A DNA stretch of 64,000 bases from Gemmatimonadota bacterium (GTDB lineage Bacteria; Gemmatimonadota; Gemmatimonadetes; Gemmatimonadales; GWC2-71-9). The stretch is taken from positions 24,352 through 88,351 of the forward strand of contig JAPULZ010000035.1 in NCBI GenBank assembly GCA_027294455.1, read 5' to 3'. The notes beneath the pieces are model-generated. The model did no database searches, was not told where the DNA came from, and saw only the letters and a list, made by a program, of their open reading frames with translations. Both the position numbers and the translations under genes were made by a program. Positions 9,124 through 17,470 of this stretch are shown in pieces; position 1 is the stretch's first letter; each line of letters begins with the position of its first letter.

Positions 9124-11856
9124 ATGCACAGTTGGATCCGGGTGGTGCCCAGGCTGGTGGTCCTCGCCCTGGCTTTCGTGCAACCGGCTAAGGCGCAGGA
9201 CTCCGGCGACGGGGGTACCCGGTCGAACCCACCTGCCCGGGCGGTGGCGCGGTCGGGGGACATCCGGATCGACGGGCGCTTGGACGAGTCGGCGTGGCGG
9301 TCCGCCCCGGCCGCGTCGGGATTCGTGCAGCGCGAACCCGTCGAAGGCGCCGTGGCCGAGGAGGATACAGAGGTCCGCGTGCTCTTCGATGCGAGCTCGG
9401 TCTACGTCGGCGCGCGCATGCACGACAGCCGGCCCGCGCAGATCGCCGATCAGCTGGTCCGGCGCGACGGGCGGGGCCAATACGATTACTTCGAGGTGGC
9501 CTTCGATCCCAACCTGGACCGGCGCACGGGGTATTCGTTTCGGGTCAGCGCGGCGAACGTTCAGCGCGACGTCTATCTGTTCGAAGACAATGAAGACGAC
9601 GAGGCGTGGGATGCCGTCTGGACATCGGCGGTGCAACGCGACTCCCTTGGATGGACCGTCGAGATGCGGATCCCCCTGTCGCAGATGCGATATAAGGCGT
9701 CGGACAGCATGCAGACGTGGGGCGTGAATTTCGTTCGCCGACGCCTGCAGACCAACGAGGAGACGCACTACGCGCTGATTTCCCAACTGCAGCAGGGAAG
9801 GGTCAGTCAGTTTGCGACGCTGGAGGGCATGCAGATCACGCGGGCGGCGCGGCTCCTCGAGTTCTTGCCGTACGCGCTCAGCTCCGCGTACACCGCTCCT
9901 TCGGTGCCGAGCGATCCGTTCTTCGATGGATCCGAACTGGATTCCCGCGTGGGCATCGATGTTCGCTATGGGATCGGCGCGCAGTTCACCCTCGATGCCA
10001 CGATCAACCCGGATTTCGGGCAGGTCGAAGCCGATCCGGCCGTCATCAATCTCACCGCGTTCGAGACCCGCTTCGATGAACGCCGTCCGTTCTTTGTCGA
10101 GGACGCGCAGATCTTCGACTTTTCGCTGTCGGCTGGCCAGGATCTGTATTACAGTCGCCGCATCGGGCGTCCGCCCCATGGCCGTCCACCGTCCGGCTCG
10201 GAGTTCGCGACGATTCCCTCCGCGGCTACCATCGTCGGGGCCACCAAGCTCACCGGTAGGACCACGGGCGGCCTGTCGGTCGGCGGGCTCGTGGCCTTCA
10301 CCCGGGAAGAATCGGGCAGGTCGGTTGACGAGGCGACGGGAGCCATCGAATCGTTTCGCGTCGAGCCACGCACCGGCTACGGCGTCGCCCGGTTGCAGCA
10401 GGACTTCAATGACGGTACGTCCACCTTGGGAGCCATTGGTACCGTCCTCCGGCGGAATCTACCGGGCGACAACACGTTCGACTTTCTCCCGCGCACGGCG
10501 ATCTCCGCCGCGATCGATTTCGAGTACGGGTGGTCGGACCGCGCCTGGGCGGTTTTCGGATACTTCTCGGCAAGCCGGGTCGAAGGCGACTCCACGGCCA
10601 TGATCCGGATTCAACGCTCCAGCAATCACTTCTTTCAACGTCCCGATGCCCGGCGACTGCGGGTGGACTCCACGGCGACTTCCCTGACCGGGGTGGACTG
10701 GCGGCTGACCCTCGCTCGGCGGCGCGGCGAGCACTGGACGGGGTCGATCTGGCTGGCGGAAACGACCCCGCAGTTCGAGATCAACGATCTGGGATTCAGC
10801 CGCAGACAGGAAGCGCTGGACGGCGGGGCTCGGGTGGAATACCAGGAGATTCGACCGGGGCCGCTGTTGCGTGGCTACAACGCCACGTTCTCGACTTTCC
10901 ACAACTTCAGTCACGACGCCCTCGAAGATCCGTGGTCGTTCCGGTCGTGGCAGCGCGCGCACGTGTCGGGCTCGTTCAATCTGAGTACCGAGATCGAGCT
11001 GCTGAACTACTGGCAGATCGAGGCGGATCTCAGACTGCGTCCCCAGCAAATGGACCGCACCGCCACGCGCGGCGGGCCCCTCATGATGGCACCCCGCTCC
11101 CAGAGTGTGGCTGTCGAGATCAAAACCGACCGTCGCAATCGCTTCAATGCCGGCTTCAGTGTGGATCACGAGTGGATTCAGTTGAATGGCGGATCCAGTT
11201 TGGAATTGGGCTTGGAGATGGAGTTTCGTCCGTCGCCGCTGGTGCAGTTGGAAGTGGAGCCCCAGTTCAGCATTAGCAGCACGGCGAGCCAGTATGTCGC
11301 GACGACCGCCGTGAATCCTTATTCCCCCACGTTTGGCTCGCGTTACCTCTTCGGTGACCTCGAGCGTCGAGAGCTGTCGCTGGAGACCCGGCTCGACGTC
11401 GTGTTCAGCCCGACGCTGAGCTTGCAAGTGTTCGCCCAGCCGTTGCTGTCATCGGGGGACTACGTCTCGTACAAGCAACTCCTCGCCCCGGAGACGTTCG
11501 ACTTCGACGTGTTCGCGGAGGGCACGTACGAGCGAGCGGGCCAGGTGGACGTGTGTGTTGGGGGACGGACCTGCGTCGAGAAGAACGGCCGCCGCCACAT
11601 CGACTTCGACGGCGACGGTATCTCCGAGTACTCCTTCGACGACCGCGATTTCAACGTGCGCTCGCTCATCGGCAACATCGTACTGCGTTGGGAATATCGC
11701 CCTGGTTCCACGGTGTTTCTCGTGTGGCAGCGCAGCCAGGAGGATGAGCAGGGCATCGGTGATTTCGAGTTCGGCCGCGATCTGCGGGCTTTGATCAACG
11801 CCCCCGCCCAGAATGCGTTCATGATCAAGGTTAACTACTGGTTCGCGATGCCCTGA
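9124..11856 (+). CDS. DUF5916 family outer-membrane protein with CBM9-like N-terminus
   Basis: 910 residues. ATG 9124 starts a signal peptide (WIRVVPRLVVLALAFVQPAKAQ); the longer upstream frame is not protein-like. Residues about 40-220 resemble the family 9 carbohydrate-binding fold (IRIDGRLDESAWRSAPAA, DTEVRVLFDASSVYVG, DYFEVAFDPNLDRRTGYSF). The rest is a long beta-rich barrel-like DUF5916 region with the hallmark INPDFGQVEADP and FDERRPFFVED motifs. It ends in an aromatic strand (KVNYWFAMP), as outer-membrane proteins do. A paralog lies at 28210-30843. The ligand is unknown. Confidence 0.88.
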   Translation: MHSWIRVVPRLVVLALAFVQPAKAQDSGDGGTRSNPPARAVARSGDIRIDGRLDESAWRSAPAASGFVQREPVEGAVAEEDTEVRVLFDASSVYVGARMHDSRPAQIADQLVRRDGRGQYDYFEVAFDPNLDRRTGYSFRVSAANVQRDVYLFEDNEDDEAWDAVWTSAVQRDSLGWTVEMRIPLSQMRYKASDSMQTWGVNFVRRRLQTNEETHYALISQLQQGRVSQFATLEGMQITRAARLLEFLPYALSSAYTAPSVPSDPFFDGSELDSRVGIDVRYGIGAQFTLDATINPDFGQVEADPAVINLTAFETRFDERRPFFVEDAQIFDFSLSAGQDLYYSRRIGRPPHGRPPSGSEFATIPSAATIVGATKLTGRTTGGLSVGGLVAFTREESGRSVDEATGAIESFRVEPRTGYGVARLQQDFNDGTSTLGAIGTVLRRNLPGDNTFDFLPRTAISAAIDFEYGWSDRAWAVFGYFSASRVEGDSTAMIRIQRSSNHFFQRPDARRLRVDSTATSLTGVDWRLTLARRRGEHWTGSIWLAETTPQFEINDLGFSRRQEALDGGARVEYQEIRPGPLLRGYNATFSTFHNFSHDALEDPWSFRSWQRAHVSGSFNLSTEIELLNYWQIEADLRLRPQQMDRTATRGGPLMMAPRSQSVAVEIKTDRRNRFNAGFSVDHEWIQLNGGSSLELGLEMEFRPSPLVQLEVEPQFSISSTASQYVATTAVNPYSPTFGSRYLFGDLERRELSLETRLDVVFSPTLSLQVFAQPLLSSGDYVSYKQLLAPETFDFDVFAEGTYERAGQVDVCVGGRTCVEKNGRRHIDFDGDGISEYSFDDRDFNVRSLIGNIVLRWEYRPGSTVFLVWQRSQEDEQGIGDFEFGRDLRALINAPAQNAFMIKVNYWFAMP

Positions 11857-11902
11857 CCCTAATGGCTGACGGGTCGGAGGTGGACCCACACCCATCGCGT
11901 TG

Positions 11903-11934
11903 ATGATATGAATATGATATGATGACCATATCAT
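11903..11934. promoter_or_regulatory. Operator-like repeat cluster upstream of SPFH gene
   Basis: ATGATATG occurs at 11903-11910 and again at 11914-11921, one helical turn apart. It is followed by its reverse complement CATATCAT at 11927-11934, so 11914-11934 is a perfect 8-base-arm palindrome with a 5-base spacer. It lies 16 bases before the GTG start of the SPFH gene, in an otherwise GC-rich region. It looks like a dimeric repressor site; the binding protein is not known. Confidence 0.55.
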
Positions 11935-11950
11935 TTAATTGGAGGTGGTC

Positions 11951-12814
11951 GTGGTAAAAGAGATCAATCGGGACGTGTCCTCCGGATATGTCGCGTTGCT
12001 GGCGCTCGTGTTGGCGACCGGTGGGACGATCTTTGCGATGGTGCGAGGGATCCAGACGGAATCTGTGGTGCAGCTCATCATCTCCTCGGTGGTGTTCACG
12101 TTGGTAATGATTGGCTTCGCGGGCTTTTTCATGGTCGACCCCAACGAGGCGCGGGTGTTGCAGCTCTTTGGCAAATACGTGGGCACGGCGAGATTGCCGG
12201 GGCTGCGGTACGCGAACCCGTTCTATGGCAAGAAGCGGCTCTCGCTCCGTGTGAGGAACTTCGAGACGGAAATGCTCAAGGTGAACGACGCCCACGGCAA
12301 TCCGGTGGAGATCGCCGCTGTCGTCGTCTGGCAGGTGATCGATACCGCCGAGGCGCTCTTCGAAGTGGACGATTATCAACAATACGTGCGTGTGCAGAGC
12401 GAATCAGCTCTTCGCGGGTTGGCGACCAAGTACCCCTATGACGTGCACGAGGAAGGCGAAACCGCGCTCAGCACGCATTTGACAGAAGTGGCCGCGCACC
12501 TGCAAACACAGATTCAAAACCGGCTGGACAAGGCGGGCGTCAAGGTCATCGAGGCCCGTATCAGTCATCTGGCGTACGCGCCCGAGATCGCCTCGGCGAT
12601 GCTGCAGCGGCAACAGGCCAGCGCCATCATCGCGGCGCGGAAGAAAATCGTCGAAGGGGCGGTGTCAATGGTGGAGATGGCGCTCGATTCGCTCTCGGAT
12701 CGCGACGTCGTGCAGCTCGATGAGGAGCGCAAGGCGACCATGGTCAGCAATCTGCTCGTGATCTTGTGTGGCGACCGGGCCGCCCAACCGGTGATCAACG
12801 CCGGCACATTGTAA
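11951..12814 (+). CDS. SPFH / band 7 (stomatin-prohibitin) membrane protein
   Basis: 287 residues from GTG 11951, chosen because GGAGG (11941-11945) is five bases upstream. A TTG at 11939 is an alternative. Two N-terminal membrane helices are followed by the band 7 domain ([39 protein letters not shown], then a helical [20 protein letters not shown] region). It is probably a membrane-microdomain scaffold. In related genomes this SPFH type is typically followed by a small Arc/ribbon-helix-helix gene; here only its first residues remain (12830). A second SPFH protein lies at 53486. Confidence 0.88.
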   Translation: MVKEINRDVSSGYVALLALVLATGGTIFAMVRGIQTESVVQLIISSVVFTLVMIGFAGFFMVDPNEARVLQLFGKYVGTARLPGLRYANPFYGKKRLSLRVRNFETEMLKVNDAHGNPVEIAAVVVWQVIDTAEALFEVDDYQQYVRVQSESALRGLATKYPYDVHEEGETALSTHLTEVAAHLQTQIQNRLDKAGVKVIEARISHLAYAPEIASAMLQRQQASAIIAARKKIVEGAVSMVEMALDSLSDRDVVQLDEERKATMVSNLLVILCGDRAAQPVINAGTL

Positions 12815-14122
12815 ACGTAGGCGTGCCTCGTGTCGAAGAAGAAGTCTCTTCTCCGCATTGACAACGACACCGCCTTTGACTACCAGCCTGATGTCGCGCA
12901 GGGCGGAGATGTTCTGTGTCGGATCGTTCGTCACCGCGATGAGATCGGCGAGCTTGCCCGGCTCGATGGTTCCCAAGTCGTTGGCGACGCCGAGCATGGT
13001 GGCCGGCGCGATGGTCGCGGCGCGGAGGGCCTGCAAGGGCGTCATCCCCGCGGCGACATAGTATTCCGCTTCTCGGACCGTTGCGATCGTTCCGTCATTG
13101 GGCTCATGGGGAAGCTGATCGGTTCCCAAGGCGATCTGCACGCCCACCTCGATCGCGGTGCGCAGGGCCTCCCAGTGGCGCCGGCCCACCGCCTCAACCC
13201 GATCCAAATACCACTGCGGAGATCCGATCCGCTCGAAGAAGGGCAGGGTCGCGGGCTGGCTCACGAGAATCGTGGGGACGTACCAGGTTCCGTGCGCCTT
13301 CATGAGGCGAAACACGTCCTCGGTGAGGAAATAGCCGTGCTCGATGGCGTCGATCCCGGCTTCCACGGCGTCGATGGTCGCGGTGGGTGAACCGGAGTGG
13401 GCCGTGACCTTGACGCCGTGGCGGTGTGCGATGTCGGTCACTGCCTCCATTTCGTCCCGGGTCATGAACGACGCCGCAATGTCGCCACCAGGTGTGGCGA
13501 TCCCGCCGGAGATGGCGAGCTTGATCCAGCTGGCCCCGGCGCGGATCTGCAGCCGGACGGCCTTCCGGAATTCCGCGGGACCGTCGTTGGCCGCCTCGCC
13601 GACGGCGGATCCGTGACCGCCCGTGACTTGCACCATTTCACCCGCGGAAAACATGCGTGGTCCCCGCACCTCGCCACGTTCGATGGCCCGCTTCATGGCG
13701 AGATCCACATGGCCACGTTCGCCGGTAACCCGCACGGTCGTCACGCCAGCTTCCAGGGTCGCGCGAGCCGCCGCCGCCATGCGAAGCGCCAGCTCGGCCT
13801 CGGTTTCATTCGCCAGAGCGGCCCCGGCGGCACCGGGAAGCACCAGCCCAAAATGCACGTGCATGTTCATCAGGCCCGGCACGAGCCACATGCCGTCGGC
13901 GTGGACGATACTCGCGCCCTCGGGGATGGGGGTGGATGAGGCCGGCCCGACACTCGTGAAGCGGCCGTCTTCCATGACCACCACGGCGTCACGGATCGGA
14001 GGCCCACCGCCCAGGTCCACGACGGACGCGCCCACGACGGCAACCGCCGTTTGTCCCATCAGCGGCGTGACGGGAACGACAAGACAGATCGAGACGGAGA
14101 TAATGGTTCGAATCATCATCAT
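12665..14122 (-). CDS. Secreted metal-dependent amidohydrolase, native C-terminus lost
   Basis: 485 residues from ATG 14122, with a signal peptide ([19 protein letters not shown]). Metal ligands of the amidohydrolase superfamily are in place: HVH in NMHVHFG, lysine in WIKLAISGG, histidines in KVTAHSGS and AIEHGYF, and aspartate in [13 protein letters not shown]. It resembles imidazolonepropionase/prolidase-like secreted amidohydrolases. The family-like sequence ends at [10 protein letters not shown] (to 12857). The last roughly 64 codons are antisense to the SPFH gene and do not look like protein, so the original end and stop codon appear to be lost. Its start lies 7 bases beyond the aldo/keto reductase stop, suggesting an operon. 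Confidence 0.82.
   Translation of the reverse strand: MMMIRTIISVSICLVVPVTPLMGQTAVAVVGASVVDLGGGPPIRDAVVVMEDGRFTSVGPASSTPIPEGASIVHADGMWLVPGLMNMHVHFGLVLPGAAGAALANETEAELALRMAAAARATLEAGVTTVRVTGERGHVDLAMKRAIERGEVRGPRMFSAGEMVQVTGGHGSAVGEAANDGPAEFRKAVRLQIRAGASWIKLAISGGIATPGGDIAASFMTRDEMEAVTDIAHRHGVKVTAHSGSPTATIDAVEAGIDAIEHGYFLTEDVFRLMKAHGTWYVPTILVSQPATLPFFERIGSPQWYLDRVEAVGRRHWEALRTAIEVGVQIALGTDQLPHEPNDGTIATVREAEYYVAAGMTPLQALRAATIAPATMLGVANDLGTIEPGKLADLIAVTNDPTQNISALRDIRLVVKGGVVVNAEKRLLLRHEARLRLQCAGVDHRLGGPVATQDHEQIADHGRLALLIELHDVAIRERIERHLHH
12830..12866 (+). pseudogene. Truncated start of an Arc/RHH-like gene downstream of the SPFH gene
   Basis: From GTG 12830 the frame reads [11 protein letters not shown], which resembles the first residues of the small ribbon-helix-helix proteins often found just after SPFH genes (typically KK.xxLRIDPxL). 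From about 12863 the same frame stops making sense, because it becomes the antisense of the amidohydrolase C-terminus. The remaining gene body is missing. The family match rests on 11 residues, so it is tentative. Confidence 0.4.
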
Positions 14123-14129
14123 GTGACCT

Positions 14130-15248
14130 TTAGGACTGGTGTTTGGTAGGCGGGTCGAGGTTGTCCGGTGCGGCCCGGTTCAGGTTGTACCGCATGATGG
14201 CGGCGTGGGCGCTCGCCGGCCGACGTTCCAGGGTGTACACGTCACCAGCAGGTCGGTTTGGTGCGGCGAGACCGTGGAGCATCGAGATGTCTTCCGGATC
14301 GAGCCGCAGCGCGAGGGTGCGGAGATTCTCCTGCACGTGCGCGCTACTCCGGGCGCCGACGATGGCCGCGCCTACCTGAGGCTGTTGCAGCACGTACCGC
14401 GTGGCGACGTCGCCGATGCTGACACCGTGCTTTGTGGCGATATCATTGGCAATCCGTAACAGTTTCTGGAACGCATCCCATCCGCCGAACTCCTCGATGA
14501 TCAACTTGTATTTGGTCAGCGAACGATTGGGAAGGTGGGTAGCAGGCTCGGGCGCGCCCAGCCATCGGTCGGACAGGAAACCGCCCGCCAACGTTCCGTA
14601 GCAAAGCAGGTGAATCCGCCGTTCCCGGCAGAATGCCACCATGGTGGTCTCGGGCCGATGGTCGAGCAGGGAATACTGGACTTGGTGCGTGGCCACCGAT
14701 ACGCCGGCGTCCACGATCTCCCGCAGCCTCGGCACATCGAAGTTGGTCGCGCCGATGAAGCGGATCTTGCCTGCGTCGGTCAGTTCTTGCAGCCATAGGG
14801 CGGTCTCCACGTACCGGGGAACGGCATAGTCCCACCAGGCGAACTGCACGAGATCGAGGCGTTCGACGCCGAGCCGCCTCAACGAGCGATCGATGATTGC
14901 TTCCGTGTGGGTCTTGGAGATGTGGGGCAAAGCGTCGCGGTCCGGAACGAACTTGGTGTGGACTCGGATGGGAGGACCGTTGGCGAGTTCTTCCTGTCGC
15001 GACCGGAAGAACTCGCCCAGCAGTTGCTCGACGCCCGTGTAGATGTCGGCACAGTCGAACGCCGTGAGCCCGGCGTCGGCCAGAATCCCAAGGGTGTCGA
15101 GGGCATCTTCCCGCTCGAACGCGTCGACGTGGTGTTCTTCGGAGAACTGCCACGTGCCCACGATGATCCGGGGAATCTCGTATCCCGGGGCCAGATGCAG
15201 GGTGTGGGGTTCGCTATCGCTCATGGCTTTCTCGATGCCAGCGAACAT
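14130..15248 (-). CDS. Aldo/keto reductase
   Basis: 372 residues; ATG 15248 is used (ATG 15224, MSDSEPHTL, is possible). It has the TIM-barrel order of the family: IIVGTWQF, FDCADIYTG (active-site Asp and Tyr), VHTKFVPD (active-site Lys), GKIRFIGATNF, and the NADP-binding end VGAAIVGARSSAHVQENL. The strand that normally carries the catalytic His reads LVQFAWWDYA instead of a QxHxxD-type motif, so that His is replaced. The enzyme probably reduces carbonyls with NAD(P)H. The amidohydrolase gene follows immediately. Confidence 0.85.
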   Translation of the reverse strand: MFAGIEKAMSDSEPHTLHLAPGYEIPRIIVGTWQFSEEHHVDAFEREDALDTLGILADAGLTAFDCADIYTGVEQLLGEFFRSRQEELANGPPIRVHTKFVPDRDALPHISKTHTEAIIDRSLRRLGVERLDLVQFAWWDYAVPRYVETALWLQELTDAGKIRFIGATNFDVPRLREIVDAGVSVATHQVQYSLLDHRPETTMVAFCRERRIHLLCYGTLAGGFLSDRWLGAPEPATHLPNRSLTKYKLIIEEFGGWDAFQKLLRIANDIATKHGVSIGDVATRYVLQQPQVGAAIVGARSSAHVQENLRTLALRLDPEDISMLHGLAAPNRPAGDVYTLERRPASAHAAIMRYNLNRAAPDNLDPPTKHQS

Positions 15249-15283
15249 ATTGGTTGGGCAATCTCGAGGAAAGAGGAGAATCC

Positions 15284-15634
15284 GTGAGTTCCAACGACGA
15301 GTTCACCCTGTACGATTTGAAAGTCGAGGTCGCGGAGTGCCGGGCGGGATGGGAGATGGTCTGTAACCACGAGATCGGTGATTACTTCGAGTTGTCGGGC
15401 GAGAACCTGACGCTGCCGCCGGGGCAGTCTTTTCCACTCTATCCCCTGGCGGCGCTGTTGCCGCTGCTTCCGGCAAAGCAACGTGAGACGCATGTGCACG
15501 ACTGGATGACCAGCGATACCGACATCGCATGCCCCGATCCGAATTGCGGCGCGATCTTTCGGATCACGCGCACCGGGACCACCACCTTTCGCCACGGCGA
15601 CGTTTCCGCAGTTCCGCTTGCACCCCCCGCATGA
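15284..15634 (+). CDS. TIGR04076 family protein
   Basis: 116 residues from GTG 15284, which has AGGAGA (15274-15279) five bases upstream. The opening LYDLKVEVAECRAGWEMVCNH and the middle GDYFELSGENLTLPPGQSF match the layout of the small TIGR04076 family, which often carries conserved cysteines; Cys residues are visible at C-R-A-G, V-C-N-H and ACPDPNCG. The function is unknown. Its stop overlaps the antiporter start (ATGA at 15631-15634), so the two are translationally coupled. Confidence 0.72.
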   Translation: MSSNDEFTLYDLKVEVAECRAGWEMVCNHEIGDYFELSGENLTLPPGQSFPLYPLAALLPLLPAKQRETHVHDWMTSDTDIACPDPNCGAIFRITRTGTTTFRHGDVSAVPLAPPA

Positions 15635-17031
15635 CCGAAGACGCGCAACCCACATTGCGGTTCCGCGGGGGCACCGCCGGCGCCCTGGTGCCGTTCGGCG
15701 TGTTCCTCGGCGGCGTGACGTGGCTCGCCCTTGCCGGCGCGCCGGACGAGAGGGGCTTTTGGCCCATCCTGCTCGCCGCGCTGGCCACGGGGCTGTTGCT
15801 TGCCCGCGACCGGCACGCCTACGCCGAAGCGGCGCTGGGAGGAATGAGCCAACGCATCGTCGCGCTCATGATCATGGCGTGGTTGCTGGCGGGCGTGCTC
15901 GGTGCGCTCATGAACGCCAGCGGTTTCGTCGATTCGCTCGTGTGGATCGCGTCTCGCCTAGGCTTGTCGGGCCGATGGTTCGTCGCGGCGGCCTTTGTCA
16001 TCTGTTCCGCAGTGTCGACGTCGACCGGCACGAGCCTCGGGACCATTCTTTTGGCCGGGCCGCTCTTGTATCCGGCCGGGGGAGTCTTGGACGCGTCACC
16101 GGCGGCGTTGATCGGCGCCATCATCGGCGGTGCCACGTTCGGTGACAACATTTCGCCGGTGTCGGACACGACCATTGCGTCGGCTGCGTCGCAGGGGGCG
16201 GACATCGGAGGTGTGGTGCGCAGCCGGCTCAAGTATGCGCTGCCCGCCGCCGGCGTGGCACTTGTCGTCTACGTAGCCGTGGGTTCCGCCGCCGCCGACA
16301 CGCTGGGCGCGCGGGGGGATGCGCTGCTATCCGGAGGACCGAAGGCTTTGGTGATGTTGCTCGCCCCGGGTGTGGCGATCGGGGCCATGCTTGCCCGGCG
16401 CCATCTCATGGAGGGGCTGATCTACGGCATCTTGACGGCCGTGGGCATCGGCTTGTTCGCCGGGCTGTTCGCGCCCACCGAAATACTCTTCATCGATGCC
16501 GACGCCTTTGCGGCTCGCGGCCTCATCGTGCAAGGCATGGAGCGGGGCATCGGCATCTCGATCTTCACGCTCCTGTTGATGGGGCTCGTGGCCGGGCTCG
16601 AGGCGAGTGGCGTCTTCGATCGGGTCGTGGGCTGGGCGCAAGCGCGGGCCACCACACCACGGCAGGCGGAGTTGTGGATCTTCGCCACCGTGTCCGCCGC
16701 GGTGGTGCTGACCACACATTCGGTCGTGGCGATCCTGACAGCCGGCAAGCTCACGCGGGAGGCGGGTGCCGCTCATGGTCTGTCTGCCTATCGCCGTGCG
16801 AACCTCTTGGATATGACGGTTTGCACGTATCCATTTTTGCTGCCTTTTTTCATACCGACGATCCTGGCCGCTAGCACGACGGCGAGCGGGGCTGCATTCG
16901 GGATGCCGCGGTTGTCCCCACTCACGGCGGGGCTGCACAACTTTCATTCCTGGGCGCTCTTGGGGGTGGTGCTCTTCGCCGTTGGGACCGGGTTCGGCAG
17001 GGAGCGCGACAATCGTATTGAGGGTGCCTAG
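15631..17031 (+). CDS. NhaC-type Na+/H+ antiporter family protein
   Basis: 466 residues from ATG 15631, overlapping the previous stop. About 11-12 membrane spans. The family signature around residues 140-190 is clear (CSAVSTSTGTSLGTILLAG and IIGGATFGDNISPVSDTTIAS), a conserved region of the NhaC/YuiF ion-transporter group. A matching second half contains VVLTTHSVVAILTAGKL. It probably exchanges sodium or an organic ion for protons at the inner membrane; the substrate cannot be fixed from sequence. Confidence 0.88.
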   Translation: MTEDAQPTLRFRGGTAGALVPFGVFLGGVTWLALAGAPDERGFWPILLAALATGLLLARDRHAYAEAALGGMSQRIVALMIMAWLLAGVLGALMNASGFVDSLVWIASRLGLSGRWFVAAAFVICSAVSTSTGTSLGTILLAGPLLYPAGGVLDASPAALIGAIIGGATFGDNISPVSDTTIASAASQGADIGGVVRSRLKYALPAAGVALVVYVAVGSAAADTLGARGDALLSGGPKALVMLLAPGVAIGAMLARRHLMEGLIYGILTAVGIGLFAGLFAPTEILFIDADAFAARGLIVQGMERGIGISIFTLLLMGLVAGLEASGVFDRVVGWAQARATTPRQAELWIFATVSAAVVLTTHSVVAILTAGKLTREAGAAHGLSAYRRANLLDMTVCTYPFLLPFFIPTILAASTTASGAAFGMPRLSPLTAGLHNFHSWALLGVVLFAVGTGFGRERDNRIEGA

Positions 17032-17069
17032 TAGACATCCTACGCGATCTCTCGAACGGTGGGATCTTG

Positions 17070-17231
17070 ATGGACTACGCCAAGCCGATCCAGGTCAACT
17101 TCGGCTACAACCTGGAGTACCTGTGGATCCTCATCGTCGGCATTATCGTCGGGCTGGTGTTCGCGTTGCTATACGGCGCCCGACGGCCGCACTGCCGAAC
17201 GTGGCAGCGGCAGTGGGTGGGGAGCTCGTAG
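17070..17231 (+). CDS. Small single-span membrane protein (hypothetical)
   Basis: A 53-codon frame, MDYAKPIQVNFGYNLEYLWI then LIVGIIVGLVFALLYGARRP, ending at a TAG at 17229. It has one strong transmembrane segment (about residues 19-36) flanked by a positive patch. It begins 38 bases after the antiporter stop on the same strand. The C-terminal dozen residues (after RRP) look less protein-like, so a small frameshift near 17190 cannot be excluded. No family is recognised. Confidence 0.45.
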   Translation: MDYAKPIQVNFGYNLEYLWILIVGIIVGLVFALLYGARRPHCRTWQRQWVGSS

Positions 17232-17470
17232 CGGCACTCGCGCTGCTCGTGTCGATGCATGGTGGTTGATGTGATGTACAGGCTGGATAAGACGAACGTG
17301 GGGCACCGCCCTCCAGGGGGGTATCGAAGATCGAGTTTCCCGGGGCGGCGCATCGTAGCCGAGCTTTCGACTCCATGGTGACGTTCGTCACCCTCGAGTG
17401 CGTTTCCCTTCCTTAACATACAGCGCCCACTACAAGTGCCGCGCACCTCCGGTTGAGGAGGGATGTCGGC

